Below are positions 1-8,224 of a DNA stretch of 27,171 nucleotides, one piece after another (position 1 is the first letter of the stretch; every line of letters begins with the position of its first letter). The notes under the pieces are model-generated. The model worked only from the letters and a program-made list of their open reading frames with translations, searched no databases and was not told where the DNA came from. Source of the stretch: a virus. The stretch covers positions 1-27,171 of the IMG/VR virus record IMGVR_UViG_3300035698_005454; one strand, given 5' to 3'. The translations under genes were made by a program, and so were the position numbers.

Positions 1-478
1 AGTCTTGGTCACAGAAGCAAATAACTTCAATAGCTAAATCATAGAAACTTGCATCGCCTAAATCCCATACTGCTCTACTTTCAGCTATCGTAGCTGTACC
101 TGCACCAAGTTGAGTATTAGTAAATCCATCTTGTTGTAAGAACGCTAAGTCGGTTGCTGTATGTGCGGTTGCAGTCGTTCCGAGTTGAGCTCTTTCAGCG
201 ATTATAGATGTAGCGGATAGAGTTACTCCAACTTTTAAAACTTCATCATCAAGAGCCGCAAGTGTTGCACCAATTCTAAAGTAGTCGCCTGTTGACATTC
301 CATGTCCTGTGGCTATTGTTAATGTAATAGCAGTCTCATTTGCAGGACACGCTGTTGCAATTGCCTTAGTTGTACTGATATAGAAATAGAGTGGATAACT
401 TTTCTTAGTTACCGCTAATTTGTTGAGAGCCATTCCGTGTGAATTTTCTGTTACGCCTTCTTGTAAAATAATTTGCAT
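1..478 (-). CDS. Partial virion-like protein, cut by the window edge
   Basis: The first 159 codons are present and the frame is still open at the left edge, so the C-terminus is missing. The ATG at 478 lies just after an AAGGAG site (485-490), which fixes the start. The visible part is rich in Thr, Ala and Gly with alternating hydrophobic residues, and includes TLTIATGHGMSTGDYFRIG. This resembles beta-rich phage structural proteins. There is no signal peptide and no catalytic motif. It follows the giant protein gene by 31 bases in the same direction, with a hairpin in the gap. A virion, tail or fibre component is inferred from position and composition only. Confidence 0.6.
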   Translation of the reverse strand, partial: MQIILQEGVTENSHGMALNKLAVTKKSYPLYFYISTTKAIATACPANETAITLTIATGHGMSTGDYFRIGATLAALDDEVLKVGVTLSATSIIAERAQLGTTATAHTATDLAFLQQDGFTNTQLGAGTATIAESRAVWDLGDASFYDLAIEVICFCDQD

Positions 479-490
479 TTGTGTCTCCTT

Positions 491-509
491 CGCTAAAAAT
501 ACTTTAGCG
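491..509 (-). promoter_or_regulatory. Perfect 7-bp hairpin just before a ribosome site
   Basis: Read on the minus strand, CGCTAAA, a 5-base loop and TTTAGCG form a perfect stem. It starts right after the stop codon of the giant gene (510-512) and ends one base before the AAGGAG of the left-end gene. No T-run follows, so a terminator is unlikely. A role in mRNA processing, stability or control of initiation is inferred. Confidence 0.55.
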
Positions 510-3500
510 TTATTTGATTTTTACTGGTTTTATTGGTTTTGGTTTTAGTGGTTGAATTGGTTTGTTTGATTTTTTACCTTTATCGTATGTTCCTACTGAA
601 ACTCCTAATAGTATGAATGGTGCTAATGTAATTCCTAAAACTGGATTACTTTTCCAAGTTTCAACTATTTCATTAAATACTAATGGAGTTATGTTATTTG
701 CGAATGTTTGTAATAAGGTTGTTTCTTGACCTATTGCATTTTTACCTTGTATTAGCTCTAATGGAATAGAAACAGTTGGAGAAGCCTTATATCTAACAAA
801 TCTTGCTATCGCTGAATACAAATCAGGGTTACGTTTCAAATCTACCGCACCTGTTCTATCTAATACTAATAAACCTGCTAAAGCGTATAGCCTTAATGAT
901 TGTATCATTCCTGCTGTTAAATCTATTCTTGTATTACCTATTCTTAATTTTAAGAAGTCAGCGTCATTTGGGTCGTTGCCAACGCTTGCACCTGCTAAAC
1001 TACCTAAGAATAAAGCCATTCCTACCATAGAAACGAACTTCATTTGACTTCTTGCAATTTCTTTTCTTACGTTTTTATGTTTCCATTTAGTTAATACTTG
1101 GAATGGCAATTGTACTCTTGACCAACTAAATCTTGGCGAGAATAATACTGTTGCTAATTCAGTTGCTACTCTATTGAATACTCCTAAATTCCCCCTACCT
1201 GAAGCTATATTAACATAGTCAGCCCACGCCTTTAATTCAGCGTCACTTGCTTCTGGATATAGTTCTAAGAAATGGTCAAATGCTGTTGCTCTTACTAAGT
1301 TAAGATGTGATACCATATTACGTTCACTTGCCTTTACAACTTTGCCCCAAGCAGGTATTTTAGTTGCTAAGTTAGATATGAAAGACTCTTCCTTTTCTGT
1401 GAATTTTATGTGGTCTAAATTTGACATAAATAATCCAGCTTTTTGCCTTACTGGGTAATTATCGCTTTGCTTTATTGCATTATCTATTTCATCAGCTTTT
1501 AATTGTGAGAATGTCGCAACTACTGATTGACCGAATATCTTAGTTACCGCTATTGGATTCATAGCATAAGGTACAGCACCTTGTCTTAATACACCTGAAA
1601 GGTCGGCTGTTGCCATCAATGAACGGGGAAGTGTTGCAATATCAATTATCCATTCTTTAGTGGTACGCTTCTTCATAGCGTGTATCATTTCTCTTGATTC
1701 ACGTCTTAATTGAGCAAGTTTAACTTGTGCATCTATTAAATCAGCGTTCTTAATTACTCTTCTTATTTTAACAGGTACTTTAAAATCGCCTGTTTCTATT
1801 TGTTTTTCTAAATCTTGTATCTTATCAGTTGCTTTCATTAAACTACGAAGTTCTGATAATTCTTGTTTAGCTTCTATTATTGATTGAGATTCTTTTACTT
1901 TTGTTTTAGTAAGTTCACGCTTTCCAGTTCTTAGCATATCCTTAACTGTATCAATTTTCATTAATATCTTGTTAAGTTTAATATCGTCTTTCTCTGTTTT
2001 AGTTGCGAGTTTCTTCAATTCAGATAGTTCTTGTTGTAATTTAATAACCTTAGCTGATGGAATACGTTTTTTAGTTGGTGTTTCAAATATACCTTTATAC
2101 GCTTCACTAATCTTACCAAGTAGTCTTGCTTGTGATTTTAAGTCTGCAACTTCCTGAGTTGTTTTTCTAACTACTGATTTACGAGTTCTCTTTATTCTGC
2201 CACCAATAGAGTTATATATATCCGTTTTGGTTAAATCAGGTATCTTGTTTTGGATCTCTTCGGTTATTTGGTTTATATCAGTTATGCCCGATTCAAAGTA
2301 ATTGATTGCAAGTTCACTTACTATCTTAGCTGATTCATAAGTTAAACCTAAAACATCATTTAATCTATATCCTATTGATTCTAATTGCTTGAATAATTTG
2401 CCACGTTCTTTGTTTAATACTTCCTTTGTTCTACTACGTTGCTTAGTTTTGGCTGATTTAACAAATGTTTCATTAGCGTCTTGCTTGGCTAATTGCTCTT
2501 GTAGTTTATCAATTTCAGCTTTTAACTTAGTTTCTATTTTTCTGTATTTGTCTATCTCTTTTGATAGTTTAGTAAGTTTATTTTGCTCTGCTTTAGTTAA
2601 ATTAGTACCTTTGGTTATCTTAGCTGTTTGTAATAGTTTAGCAATTTTGTATTGATTATTCTCACGCTTAATACGAAGTTTGATAATATTCAATGCCCGA
2701 CCTGCTTCTCTATCACTCCAACGTAAAGATTCAGTTATCGTATCTAATTCTTGTAACGCTTCTTGCCTATTCTCTATTGCTCTGTTTTCTTCAGTTTCGT
2801 TTTTAGATTCTCTTGCCTGTTCTATGTCATCTGAATAGGATTCTATAATATTAGATAATTCAGTTTCTCTTAACAGAACAGCAACAGCTTCATCGTTTGT
2901 CATTACACGCTTATTCTTAATTATAGCACGAGCTATTGCGTTAGCTTCACTTTTCCTATTTGACTTCTGAACTCTATCAAAAACAGTTTTCCACTTACGA
3001 GCTTCATCAAGAGTAACTTCGCCTAAGCTGTATTTCTCACGTATCTTTTCAAGTTCGCTAACTGTTGCTCCTGTTACTTTTTCATTCCCTTTAATGTCTT
3101 CTTTATTTCCTTCATCCTTTCCGACTTTGGTTTGTTCAACAGCTTCTTTATCCTTGCCTTCTTTTGCATCGCTTTTACTTTCGCTACTGAGAGCGTCAGG
3201 TTTTTTCTCTTTGGTTTTTTTATCATCTTTGGTCTCCTTTGCTTTGTTGAATATTTCTGTTATACTTTCTTTCTTTTCTTTTTTATATAATTCCGCTAAC
3301 TCATCAAGATTCCCCTCTATTTGTTGAACTGTTCCCTTTATATCTTTTTTGTTTTTTTGTGCTGAAACAAATCTATTATGTCCATCGTCTAAAATATATT
3401 TATCTTTTTTAAAGTCATATATGAAATCAACTGGCGGTGCTGTTTTTGGGTCATAATCTTCTTTAGCTGTTTCTAATGCGTTTTTATAATCATCTTTCCA

Positions 3501-6041
3501 TTTAATTTCTACTTTGTCGGTAGGTATTGTAACCGTCTTATCTCTTTCAACACCTCGAACATCTTTCAGTATTGCATCAAATCCAAGTGCTTTAAACTCT
3601 TCAACACTTTTATACTTCTTAGCTTCGTTAATAAGTTCATCCTTACCCTCTACGGCTTCCGTACGTGACTTCTCAGCCACTTTCTTGGGTTTAACCTGTT
3701 TGGATACCTTTTGGGTAGTTTGGGTTTTTACGGGTGCTTTCTTTTCAACTGGGGCGGGTTTTTCTTCCTTAACCACATCAACTGTCTTAGTGTCTTTGGT
3801 CGCTTTTGTTTCATCGGTGGTCTCCTGTGCTTTGTTAAATATATCGGTTAGTTGTTCTGTAGTTTTAATTTGTTCTGAGTTAAATGCTATAACTGCTTTA
3901 TGCGGACCTCCTTTTGCAAAGAAGCCTTTATTGATAATTATTCCATCATACCCTAAATCTTTTGCTTTTGTGTTAGCCTCTGCTAATAACTCTATATCTA
4001 ATACTTTTTTTAGCTCATTCATGTCTTTTACTTCTAAAGGATTATTTATCTGCACCTTTGCTTGTTTTAAAAATCTTGGGTCATTATCTTTTAATGCAAA
4101 AAAATTGGCTGCGTCCTTATTTTCGGTAAAATAAATTCCTTCTATTTGGTCTGTTTCTCCATGTGTTCCAATACTCTTACTTGGCTTAAATGTTTTTATA
4201 TCTACATTACTACCATGATATAAAAGTTCTTGTGATTCCACAAACTCATCAGCACTCTTATATTTTTTAGCTTCGTTAATTAAGTTTTCTTCGGTTGTTA
4301 CTACTTCATCTTCTGGTTCAACAACTTCTTCCCTACTGAATATCTCTCCCATTATTGCGTCTTTTCTTTCTTCTGCTGTTGGGGATATTACTGTCTCGTC
4401 AAGTTTCTTTGTTAGTCTAGCTTCTTCTTCTTTAGCTTTATCTTCTGCAACTTTTTCAGCTTCTTTTACAGCTTCTTCTTCGGCTTTAATCTCACTATCT
4501 AAAGCTACCTTTTCTAACTTAGATAAACCTTTCTCAGCTTCGGTGTATTGCTCATCTAATTGGCTGAACATATCGTTTAGCTCTTTACCTTCTTCGGTCG
4601 CTAATGCTTCCCTGAATTCAGTTGGATTCTCTTGAATAGCTTTTACAACTTCATTGATTGATTTACCTGCTTCGGCTATATTATCTTCTTGAAGTAGGGT
4701 CTGAATTGTACCTATCTTCTCTGACATTATCTCAAGGGTGTTATCTAAGCGTTCTTCTTGAGTGATTTCAGATGGTGCTTGCCCTTGGATTCCTTCTGCC
4801 AATACTGGCTCGGTTGGTAAGTCTTCAACTATTTCTGTTGGTGTTTCGCCTGTTATTTCTGCTAAATCAGCTTGTAGTTGTTTAGCTTCCGTATTTAAGC
4901 TGTTTCTAACATCGGAAACAACTTGTGCTGAAGTACCGGGAATACCTAATACGGATAAACCTAATGAACCCTCAAATGTTTCTCGTAATCTATTTACAAC
5001 TTCATCGGCAGTTGCTTTTGGAATATCAGTATCTTCAAGTTTATTATTCAAATCTTTAGCAAATTCAGTTCCTAATATTGTAACAACTTCTTGTGCTTCC
5101 TCTTGTGATAATTCACCTGCTAAGAATTTTACATAATTAATTCCTGATTTGAGTAATTTTTTAGGAAGTGAGCCTTTTGATAATTCCTTTGCACCAAACT
5201 TAATTCCTTTTGATAGTAACCCTTTGAATCCCGGTATCGTATTTAATATCATTTTTAATTGCATCATTTCAAGTCCAGCGTTTATAACACCAACGCCCTG
5301 TGCAACTGGAATAGCAAATTTATCTTCAATACCAGCGTCTTTCATTTCATCGTAAGCAAGTCCACCCTCTGCATAAGCCATGAACTTAGCTGAACCATAA
5401 ACCTGTCCAACTGTATATGAAATACCTGCAATAGCAGGAATAGCAGGAGCACCAACGCCGGTAGCACCAGCGATAGCACTTGCACCAGTAGCACTTATTA
5501 ATCCTGTTTTAGCACCTTCAACTATTGACTTTTCCATTAAAGGTGTTAATCCAGCAGTTCCTAAAAGTATTTGTTTTGGGTCATAAAACTTTCTTGTTTT
5601 CTCTGGTGTAATATCTTGTAATTGTTTTTTAATTTCATCTGCTCTTGCTTGGCTTTCAGGTGTTGATAATCCTTCAAAAATTATCTGCCCTTTTATTTGA
5701 CCTAATTCGGTTTGTAGTTGACCTACGTTTCTTGCTAATTTTAATTCTTCAAAATATTCATTTGTTTGGTCTGGTTGCTTTTCTAATGGTTCTGTTTCTG
5801 CTATAACTTTTGCTCTACCTGTTAATGGAATATCTCTATCTATCCCATTTATGGTTTCTACTGGCTCTATTTCTTGCTGTATATCAATTTCCTGTGCAGT
5901 AGTTTCTACAGGGAGTCTATCTTCAACAGGTACTTCCATATCTACTATTGGAGTTGTAGCTGGTTTTTCAGGTTCAACATCCCAAACAATAGTATCTTTG
6001 TTTATTTCATCCCAAACAATACTGTTTTTATCAATCGGCAT
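510..6041 (-). CDS. Giant polyvalent virion protein with ART-like and ParB-like domains
   Basis: 1843 residues, probably packaged in the capsid and injected with the DNA (inferred from size, position and family type). Layout: 1-30, a tandem IVWD motif; 156-290, a Gly/Ala-rich hydrophobic stretch that could meet membranes; 420-590, acidic coiled coil; 606-735, an ADP-ribosyltransferase-like domain with LYHGS (His609), GIYFT (Tyr637) and NSEQIK (Glu723), matching an H-Y-E triad; 817-915, a ParB/sulfiredoxin-like domain with LDDGHNRFVSAQ (884-895); 1000-1460, long basic helices; 1470-1700, a conserved-looking helical domain with DLSGVLRQGAVP and FSPRFSWSRVQLP, of the kind found in large phage polyvalent proteins; 1668-1688 and 1801-1818, hydrophobic segments; then a Lys/Pro tail. 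Both effector-like domains sit between the same linkers. No lytic transglycosylase motif was seen. The start has GGAAG 8 bases upstream and overlaps the preceding gene by 11 bases. Confidence 0.8.
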   Translation of the reverse strand: MPIDKNSIVWDEINKDTIVWDVEPEKPATTPIVDMEVPVEDRLPVETTAQEIDIQQEIEPVETINGIDRDIPLTGRAKVIAETEPLEKQPDQTNEYFEELKLARNVGQLQTELGQIKGQIIFEGLSTPESQARADEIKKQLQDITPEKTRKFYDPKQILLGTAGLTPLMEKSIVEGAKTGLISATGASAIAGATGVGAPAIPAIAGISYTVGQVYGSAKFMAYAEGGLAYDEMKDAGIEDKFAIPVAQGVGVINAGLEMMQLKMILNTIPGFKGLLSKGIKFGAKELSKGSLPKKLLKSGINYVKFLAGELSQEEAQEVVTILGTEFAKDLNNKLEDTDIPKATADEVVNRLRETFEGSLGLSVLGIPGTSAQVVSDVRNSLNTEAKQLQADLAEITGETPTEIVEDLPTEPVLAEGIQGQAPSEITQEERLDNTLEIMSEKIGTIQTLLQEDNIAEAGKSINEVVKAIQENPTEFREALATEEGKELNDMFSQLDEQYTEAEKGLSKLEKVALDSEIKAEEEAVKEAEKVAEDKAKEEEARLTKKLDETVISPTAEERKDAIMGEIFSREEVVEPEDEVVTTEENLINEAKKYKSADEFVESQELLYHGSNVDIKTFKPSKSIGTHGETDQIEGIYFTENKDAANFFALKDNDPRFLKQAKVQINNPLEVKDMNELKKVLDIELLAEANTKAKDLGYDGIIINKGFFAKGGPHKAVIAFNSEQIKTTEQLTDIFNKAQETTDETKATKDTKTVDVVKEEKPAPVEKKAPVKTQTTQKVSKQVKPKKVAEKSRTEAVEGKDELINEAKKYKSVEEFKALGFDAILKDVRGVERDKTVTIPTDKVEIKWKDDYKNALETAKEDYDPKTAPPVDFIYDFKKDKYILDDGHNRFVSAQKNKKDIKGTVQQIEGNLDELAELYKKEKKESITEIFNKAKETKDDKKTKEKKPDALSSESKSDAKEGKDKEAVEQTKVGKDEGNKEDIKGNEKVTGATVSELEKIREKYSLGEVTLDEARKWKTVFDRVQKSNRKSEANAIARAIIKNKRVMTNDEAVAVLLRETELSNIIESYSDDIEQARESKNETEENRAIENRQEALQELDTITESLRWSDREAGRALNIIKLRIKRENNQYKIAKLLQTAKITKGTNLTKAEQNKLTKLSKEIDKYRKIETKLKAEIDKLQEQLAKQDANETFVKSAKTKQRSRTKEVLNKERGKLFKQLESIGYRLNDVLGLTYESAKIVSELAINYFESGITDINQITEEIQNKIPDLTKTDIYNSIGGRIKRTRKSVVRKTTQEVADLKSQARLLGKISEAYKGIFETPTKKRIPSAKVIKLQQELSELKKLATKTEKDDIKLNKILMKIDTVKDMLRTGKRELTKTKVKESQSIIEAKQELSELRSLMKATDKIQDLEKQIETGDFKVPVKIRRVIKNADLIDAQVKLAQLRRESREMIHAMKKRTTKEWIIDIATLPRSLMATADLSGVLRQGAVPYAMNPIAVTKIFGQSVVATFSQLKADEIDNAIKQSDNYPVRQKAGLFMSNLDHIKFTEKEESFISNLATKIPAWGKVVKASERNMVSHLNLVRATAFDHFLELYPEASDAELKAWADYVNIASGRGNLGVFNRVATELATVLFSPRFSWSRVQLPFQVLTKWKHKNVRKEIARSQMKFVSMVGMALFLGSLAGASVGNDPNDADFLKLRIGNTRIDLTAGMIQSLRLYALAGLLVLDRTGAVDLKRNPDLYSAIARFVRYKASPTVSIPLELIQGKNAIGQETTLLQTFANNITPLVFNEIVETWKSNPVLGITLAPFILLGVSVGTYDKGKKSNKPIQPLKPKPIKPVKIK
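3216..4283 (-). repeat. Paired linker repeats framing two domains of the giant protein
   Basis: The coding sequence for LINEAKKYKS(A/V)(D/E)EF occurs at 4242-4283 and again at 3594-3635. The sequence for IFNKA(Q/K)ET(T/K)D occurs at 3804-3842 and 3216-3254. Each linker pair brackets one domain: the ADP-ribosyltransferase-like domain lies in the first interval and the ParB-like domain in the second. The repeats differ at many synonymous positions, so they are not recent copies. Confidence 0.8.
5978..6021 (-). repeat. 14-bp direct repeat, 30-base period, coding a tandem IVWD motif
   Basis: The plus-strand word catcccaaacaata occurs at 5978-5991 and 6008-6021. The 30-base spacing equals ten codons, giving IVWDEINKDT followed by IVWDVEPEKP at residues 8-27 of the giant protein. 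In-frame internal duplication is the simplest reading. Confidence 0.8.
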
Positions 6042-6780
6042 ATTCTATACTTCCATCAGAGTATTCTATTACTTTCCTTCCGTTACTTGTTCCAGTTCTA
6101 AGAATGGTTTTTTCTTCTTTAATTTCTTTCTTTGCTATTTTCTTTTCAACTTTACTTATTATCTTTTCTGATTGTTCTCTTTTCTTGCGGATTTGACCTT
6201 GTGCTACATTTATCTGTCTTGTAATATCTTCTGGTTTAATTAGTGTTCCTTTCTTATTAATACCTTTTACTGTCTCGCCATTTGCTAATTCAACATTTCC
6301 CATTGAAGCTATTTCTTGTCTAAATCCCGCTATATCAGTTTCTAGGTTTCTAATCTCATTATCTAATACATCAACTTTCTTGATTCTGTTTTTATCTATT
6401 AATCCAAGTCCATCAAGTTGTTCAGGTTTCCATCGTGGAGCTCTTGCAGTCTCAATACCATTTTCATAGGTTACAAACTCAGTTCCTTCTTTTTTTACTA
6501 CTGGTGTAGTTGGTTTCGGTGTGGTTTCATCTATAACTGTTTCAGTCTTTATAGCTTCGCCTCGTATATTACTTGAAATTTTGCGTGAGCCTAAATCGGT
6601 TTTGGTAGTTGTAATATCTGTTGGAGTAGTTGTTTGTAAATTATATTTACGCTGTGCTTCGACTTCTTCGGCAGTTTTATTTGCATCAATTTGTTGCAAT
6701 CCACTAAATACTTCATTCATAAACTTTTGTTTAGTTTGCTCTTGATCTAGTTGAATTTTAGCTATCCGTTCTGCTAACAT
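6031..6780 (-). CDS. Probable internal virion protein with coiled coils
   Basis: 249 residues, highly charged and mostly helical, with no membrane segment. Coiled-coil-like stretches occur near residues 1-45 and 140-225. The last residues, GRKVIEYSDGSIEYAD, look like a short terminal module seen on other phage proteins, but the family cannot be named. It starts at ATG 6780, four bases from the end of the upstream gene, behind a GGGG site, and overlaps the giant gene by 11 bases. Its place between the Gly-rich protein and the giant protein suggests a capsid-internal or ejection-complex component. That is inference. Confidence 0.65.
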   Translation of the reverse strand: MLAERIAKIQLDQEQTKQKFMNEVFSGLQQIDANKTAEEVEAQRKYNLQTTTPTDITTTKTDLGSRKISSNIRGEAIKTETVIDETTPKPTTPVVKKEGTEFVTYENGIETARAPRWKPEQLDGLGLIDKNRIKKVDVLDNEIRNLETDIAGFRQEIASMGNVELANGETVKGINKKGTLIKPEDITRQINVAQGQIRKKREQSEKIISKVEKKIAKKEIKEEKTILRTGTSNGRKVIEYSDGSIEYAD

Positions 6781-6783
6781 AGT

Positions 6784-7506
6784 TTACCCCGTTATTACTT
6801 CTGGAACTGCAACTGATGGGCTGAAATTACCATATCCAGAAAATCTTTTAAGTATTTCATCAATTCTTTCAGGAGAGAAATCTCCAAGCTGTCTTAATGT
6901 ATTTATTTCAAATAATAATAATTGTCGTTGGTCTTTTGGTAAGGTTGACATTACTGTACTTACATTACCCATCTTACCACCGAGTTCTCGATTTGATTTA
7001 GTTGTTGATATTTGTGAGAATGTTTGTATTGCGGAGCCTAACCCTGCTGAAATATCTTCTGAATTATCGCCCGTGAATCCGCCTAATATCTGTCCTGCAC
7101 TTGCACCTAAAGAAGCACCCGGTAAACCACCTATTGCACCGCCAATAACCGCACCGCCTACTTGTAATGCTATATCGCCAAACTTATCTTTCTTATTCCT
7201 ATTAAACTCGTCTTGCTTGAATTTAAGCTCGTCTATCTGACCACCTATGCGTTCCTTACGTTCAATATCTCTAACACCTGCCCTCTCTACAACGCCTGTT
7301 AAACTTCGCTGTCTAACTGCTTGACTGTCGAGCTCGTGTTGACTTGCAACGCCTACTGGCACGTTTTCCTTTCTTAGTAATGTATCAAAGTTGTTTTGTT
7401 GTGGTGATGTTGCGAAGGCTGTGCGTCTCGAAGCAGCCGCATAAGGATTTTCTGCAATTCTACTTCTAAGTCTTTTCAAATATTTACTATATGGTGTATT
7501 AGCCAT
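6784..7506 (-). CDS. Probable internal virion (ejection) protein, Gly-rich hydrophobic centre
   Basis: 240 residues. The N-terminus is basic (SKYLKRLRSRIAENP), residues 60-110 form a charged helix, and residues 111-145 are a Gly/Ala-rich hydrophobic run with GGAVIGGAIGG, typical of glycine-zipper membrane-inserting segments. Small proteins with one such segment, encoded between tail hub genes and very large virion proteins, are often ejection proteins in short-tailed phages; that is the basis for the call. AAGGAG lies before ATG 7506, and the gene overlaps the HNH gene by 8 bases. It could also be a tail assembly protein. Confidence 0.6.
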   Translation of the reverse strand: MANTPYSKYLKRLRSRIAENPYAAASRRTAFATSPQQNNFDTLLRKENVPVGVASQHELDSQAVRQRSLTGVVERAGVRDIERKERIGGQIDELKFKQDEFNRNKKDKFGDIALQVGGAVIGGAIGGLPGASLGASAGQILGGFTGDNSEDISAGLGSAIQTFSQISTTKSNRELGGKMGNVSTVMSTLPKDQRQLLLFEINTLRQLGDFSPERIDEILKRFSGYGNFSPSVAVPEVITG

Positions 7507-8224
7507 TATTAAACTCCTTAACTATTGGCGTGAAATTATTGCTCTTGATTAAATTCTCTTTTGCTGGAATGACTTGTAAATTTGTTTCTATATGAAATCC
7601 ACTTACTAATTCGCCTTGTAGTGGAATAATATGGTCTACATGATATTTTTCACCCATAAAATGTGATAGTATTTCAGTAGCAATATAATATTCTTTTATC
7701 TTTTCTATATTTGCATAGGATGGCGTTCTTTGTAATTTTTTTGCCCTTTTCTTTGCATTCTTAGCATTTACCTTGCCCTTATTGTTCCTGTCCCATTTCT
7801 TATTTCTAATCTTAACTTTTTCTGGATTGTCCCTTTGCCATTTTGCCGATTTAGCTAACATTCTATCTTTATTCTTTTCATAATATGCTAAACTAACTTC
7901 TGGATGTTCCTTTCTATATATTCTTCCTTTCTCGTTTATTATATCTTTATTTTCATCATAATATTTTTTATGCCTTGCTTTATCTTTTTCTGGATTTTTT
8001 TCACGATAGTCTTTACCATATAAAAGCTCTAATTCTCTATTGTCATCGTATCTCTTTTTTCTATAAACAGCTATTTTTTCTTTATTATTCTTCCTATATT
8101 CAGCACCTCTTTTCTTGCAACAGCTTTTGCATTGATGTACTATGCCACTTTTAATTTTTGGTCTTTTATGGTATTCAGAATATGGCTTTTCAATCTTACA
8201 CTTTGAGCATATCTTAGTTTTCAT
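7499..8224 (-). CDS. HNH endonuclease, free-standing homing type
   Basis: 241 residues. The N-terminal CSKC (Cys6, Cys9) and CKSC (Cys32, Cys35) form a likely zinc finger. Residues 41-165 are a run of basic repeats of roughly 20 residues with (Y/W)..(N/K)(P/K)EK-like units, suited to DNA binding. The C-terminus has a clear HNH fold: HVDHIIPL (Asp197, His198), NLQVIPA (Asn215) and ENLIKSN (Asn224). It probably cuts or nicks DNA at a specific site. The ATG overlaps the stop of the hub gene as ATGA and the stop overlaps the next start by 8 bases, so it is fully integrated in the coupled operon. Such genes are usually mobile selfish elements; a packaging-associated HNH nuclease is less likely because it is far from the terminase. 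Confidence 0.9.
   Translation of the reverse strand: MKTKICSKCKIEKPYSEYHKRPKIKSGIVHQCKSCCKKRGAEYRKNNKEKIAVYRKKRYDDNRELELLYGKDYREKNPEKDKARHKKYYDENKDIINEKGRIYRKEHPEVSLAYYEKNKDRMLAKSAKWQRDNPEKVKIRNKKWDRNNKGKVNAKNAKKRAKKLQRTPSYANIEKIKEYYIATEILSHFMGEKYHVDHIIPLQGELVSGFHIETNLQVIPAKENLIKSNNFTPIVKEFNNG

Noticed and set aside
3514-4134. 206-codon open frame on the plus strand opposite the giant gene
   Set aside because: Ser/Leu/Val-rich mirror of a Lys/Glu-rich gene, no ribosome site, and the minus-strand frame has clear domains.
510-6041. Lytic transglycosylase or polymerase domain in the giant protein, as in some phage ejection proteins
   Set aside because: No matching catalytic motif could be found by eye.
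5851-6171. 106-codon plus-strand frame spanning the junction of two minus-strand genes
   Set aside because: Composition is that of an antisense shadow and no ribosome site is present.
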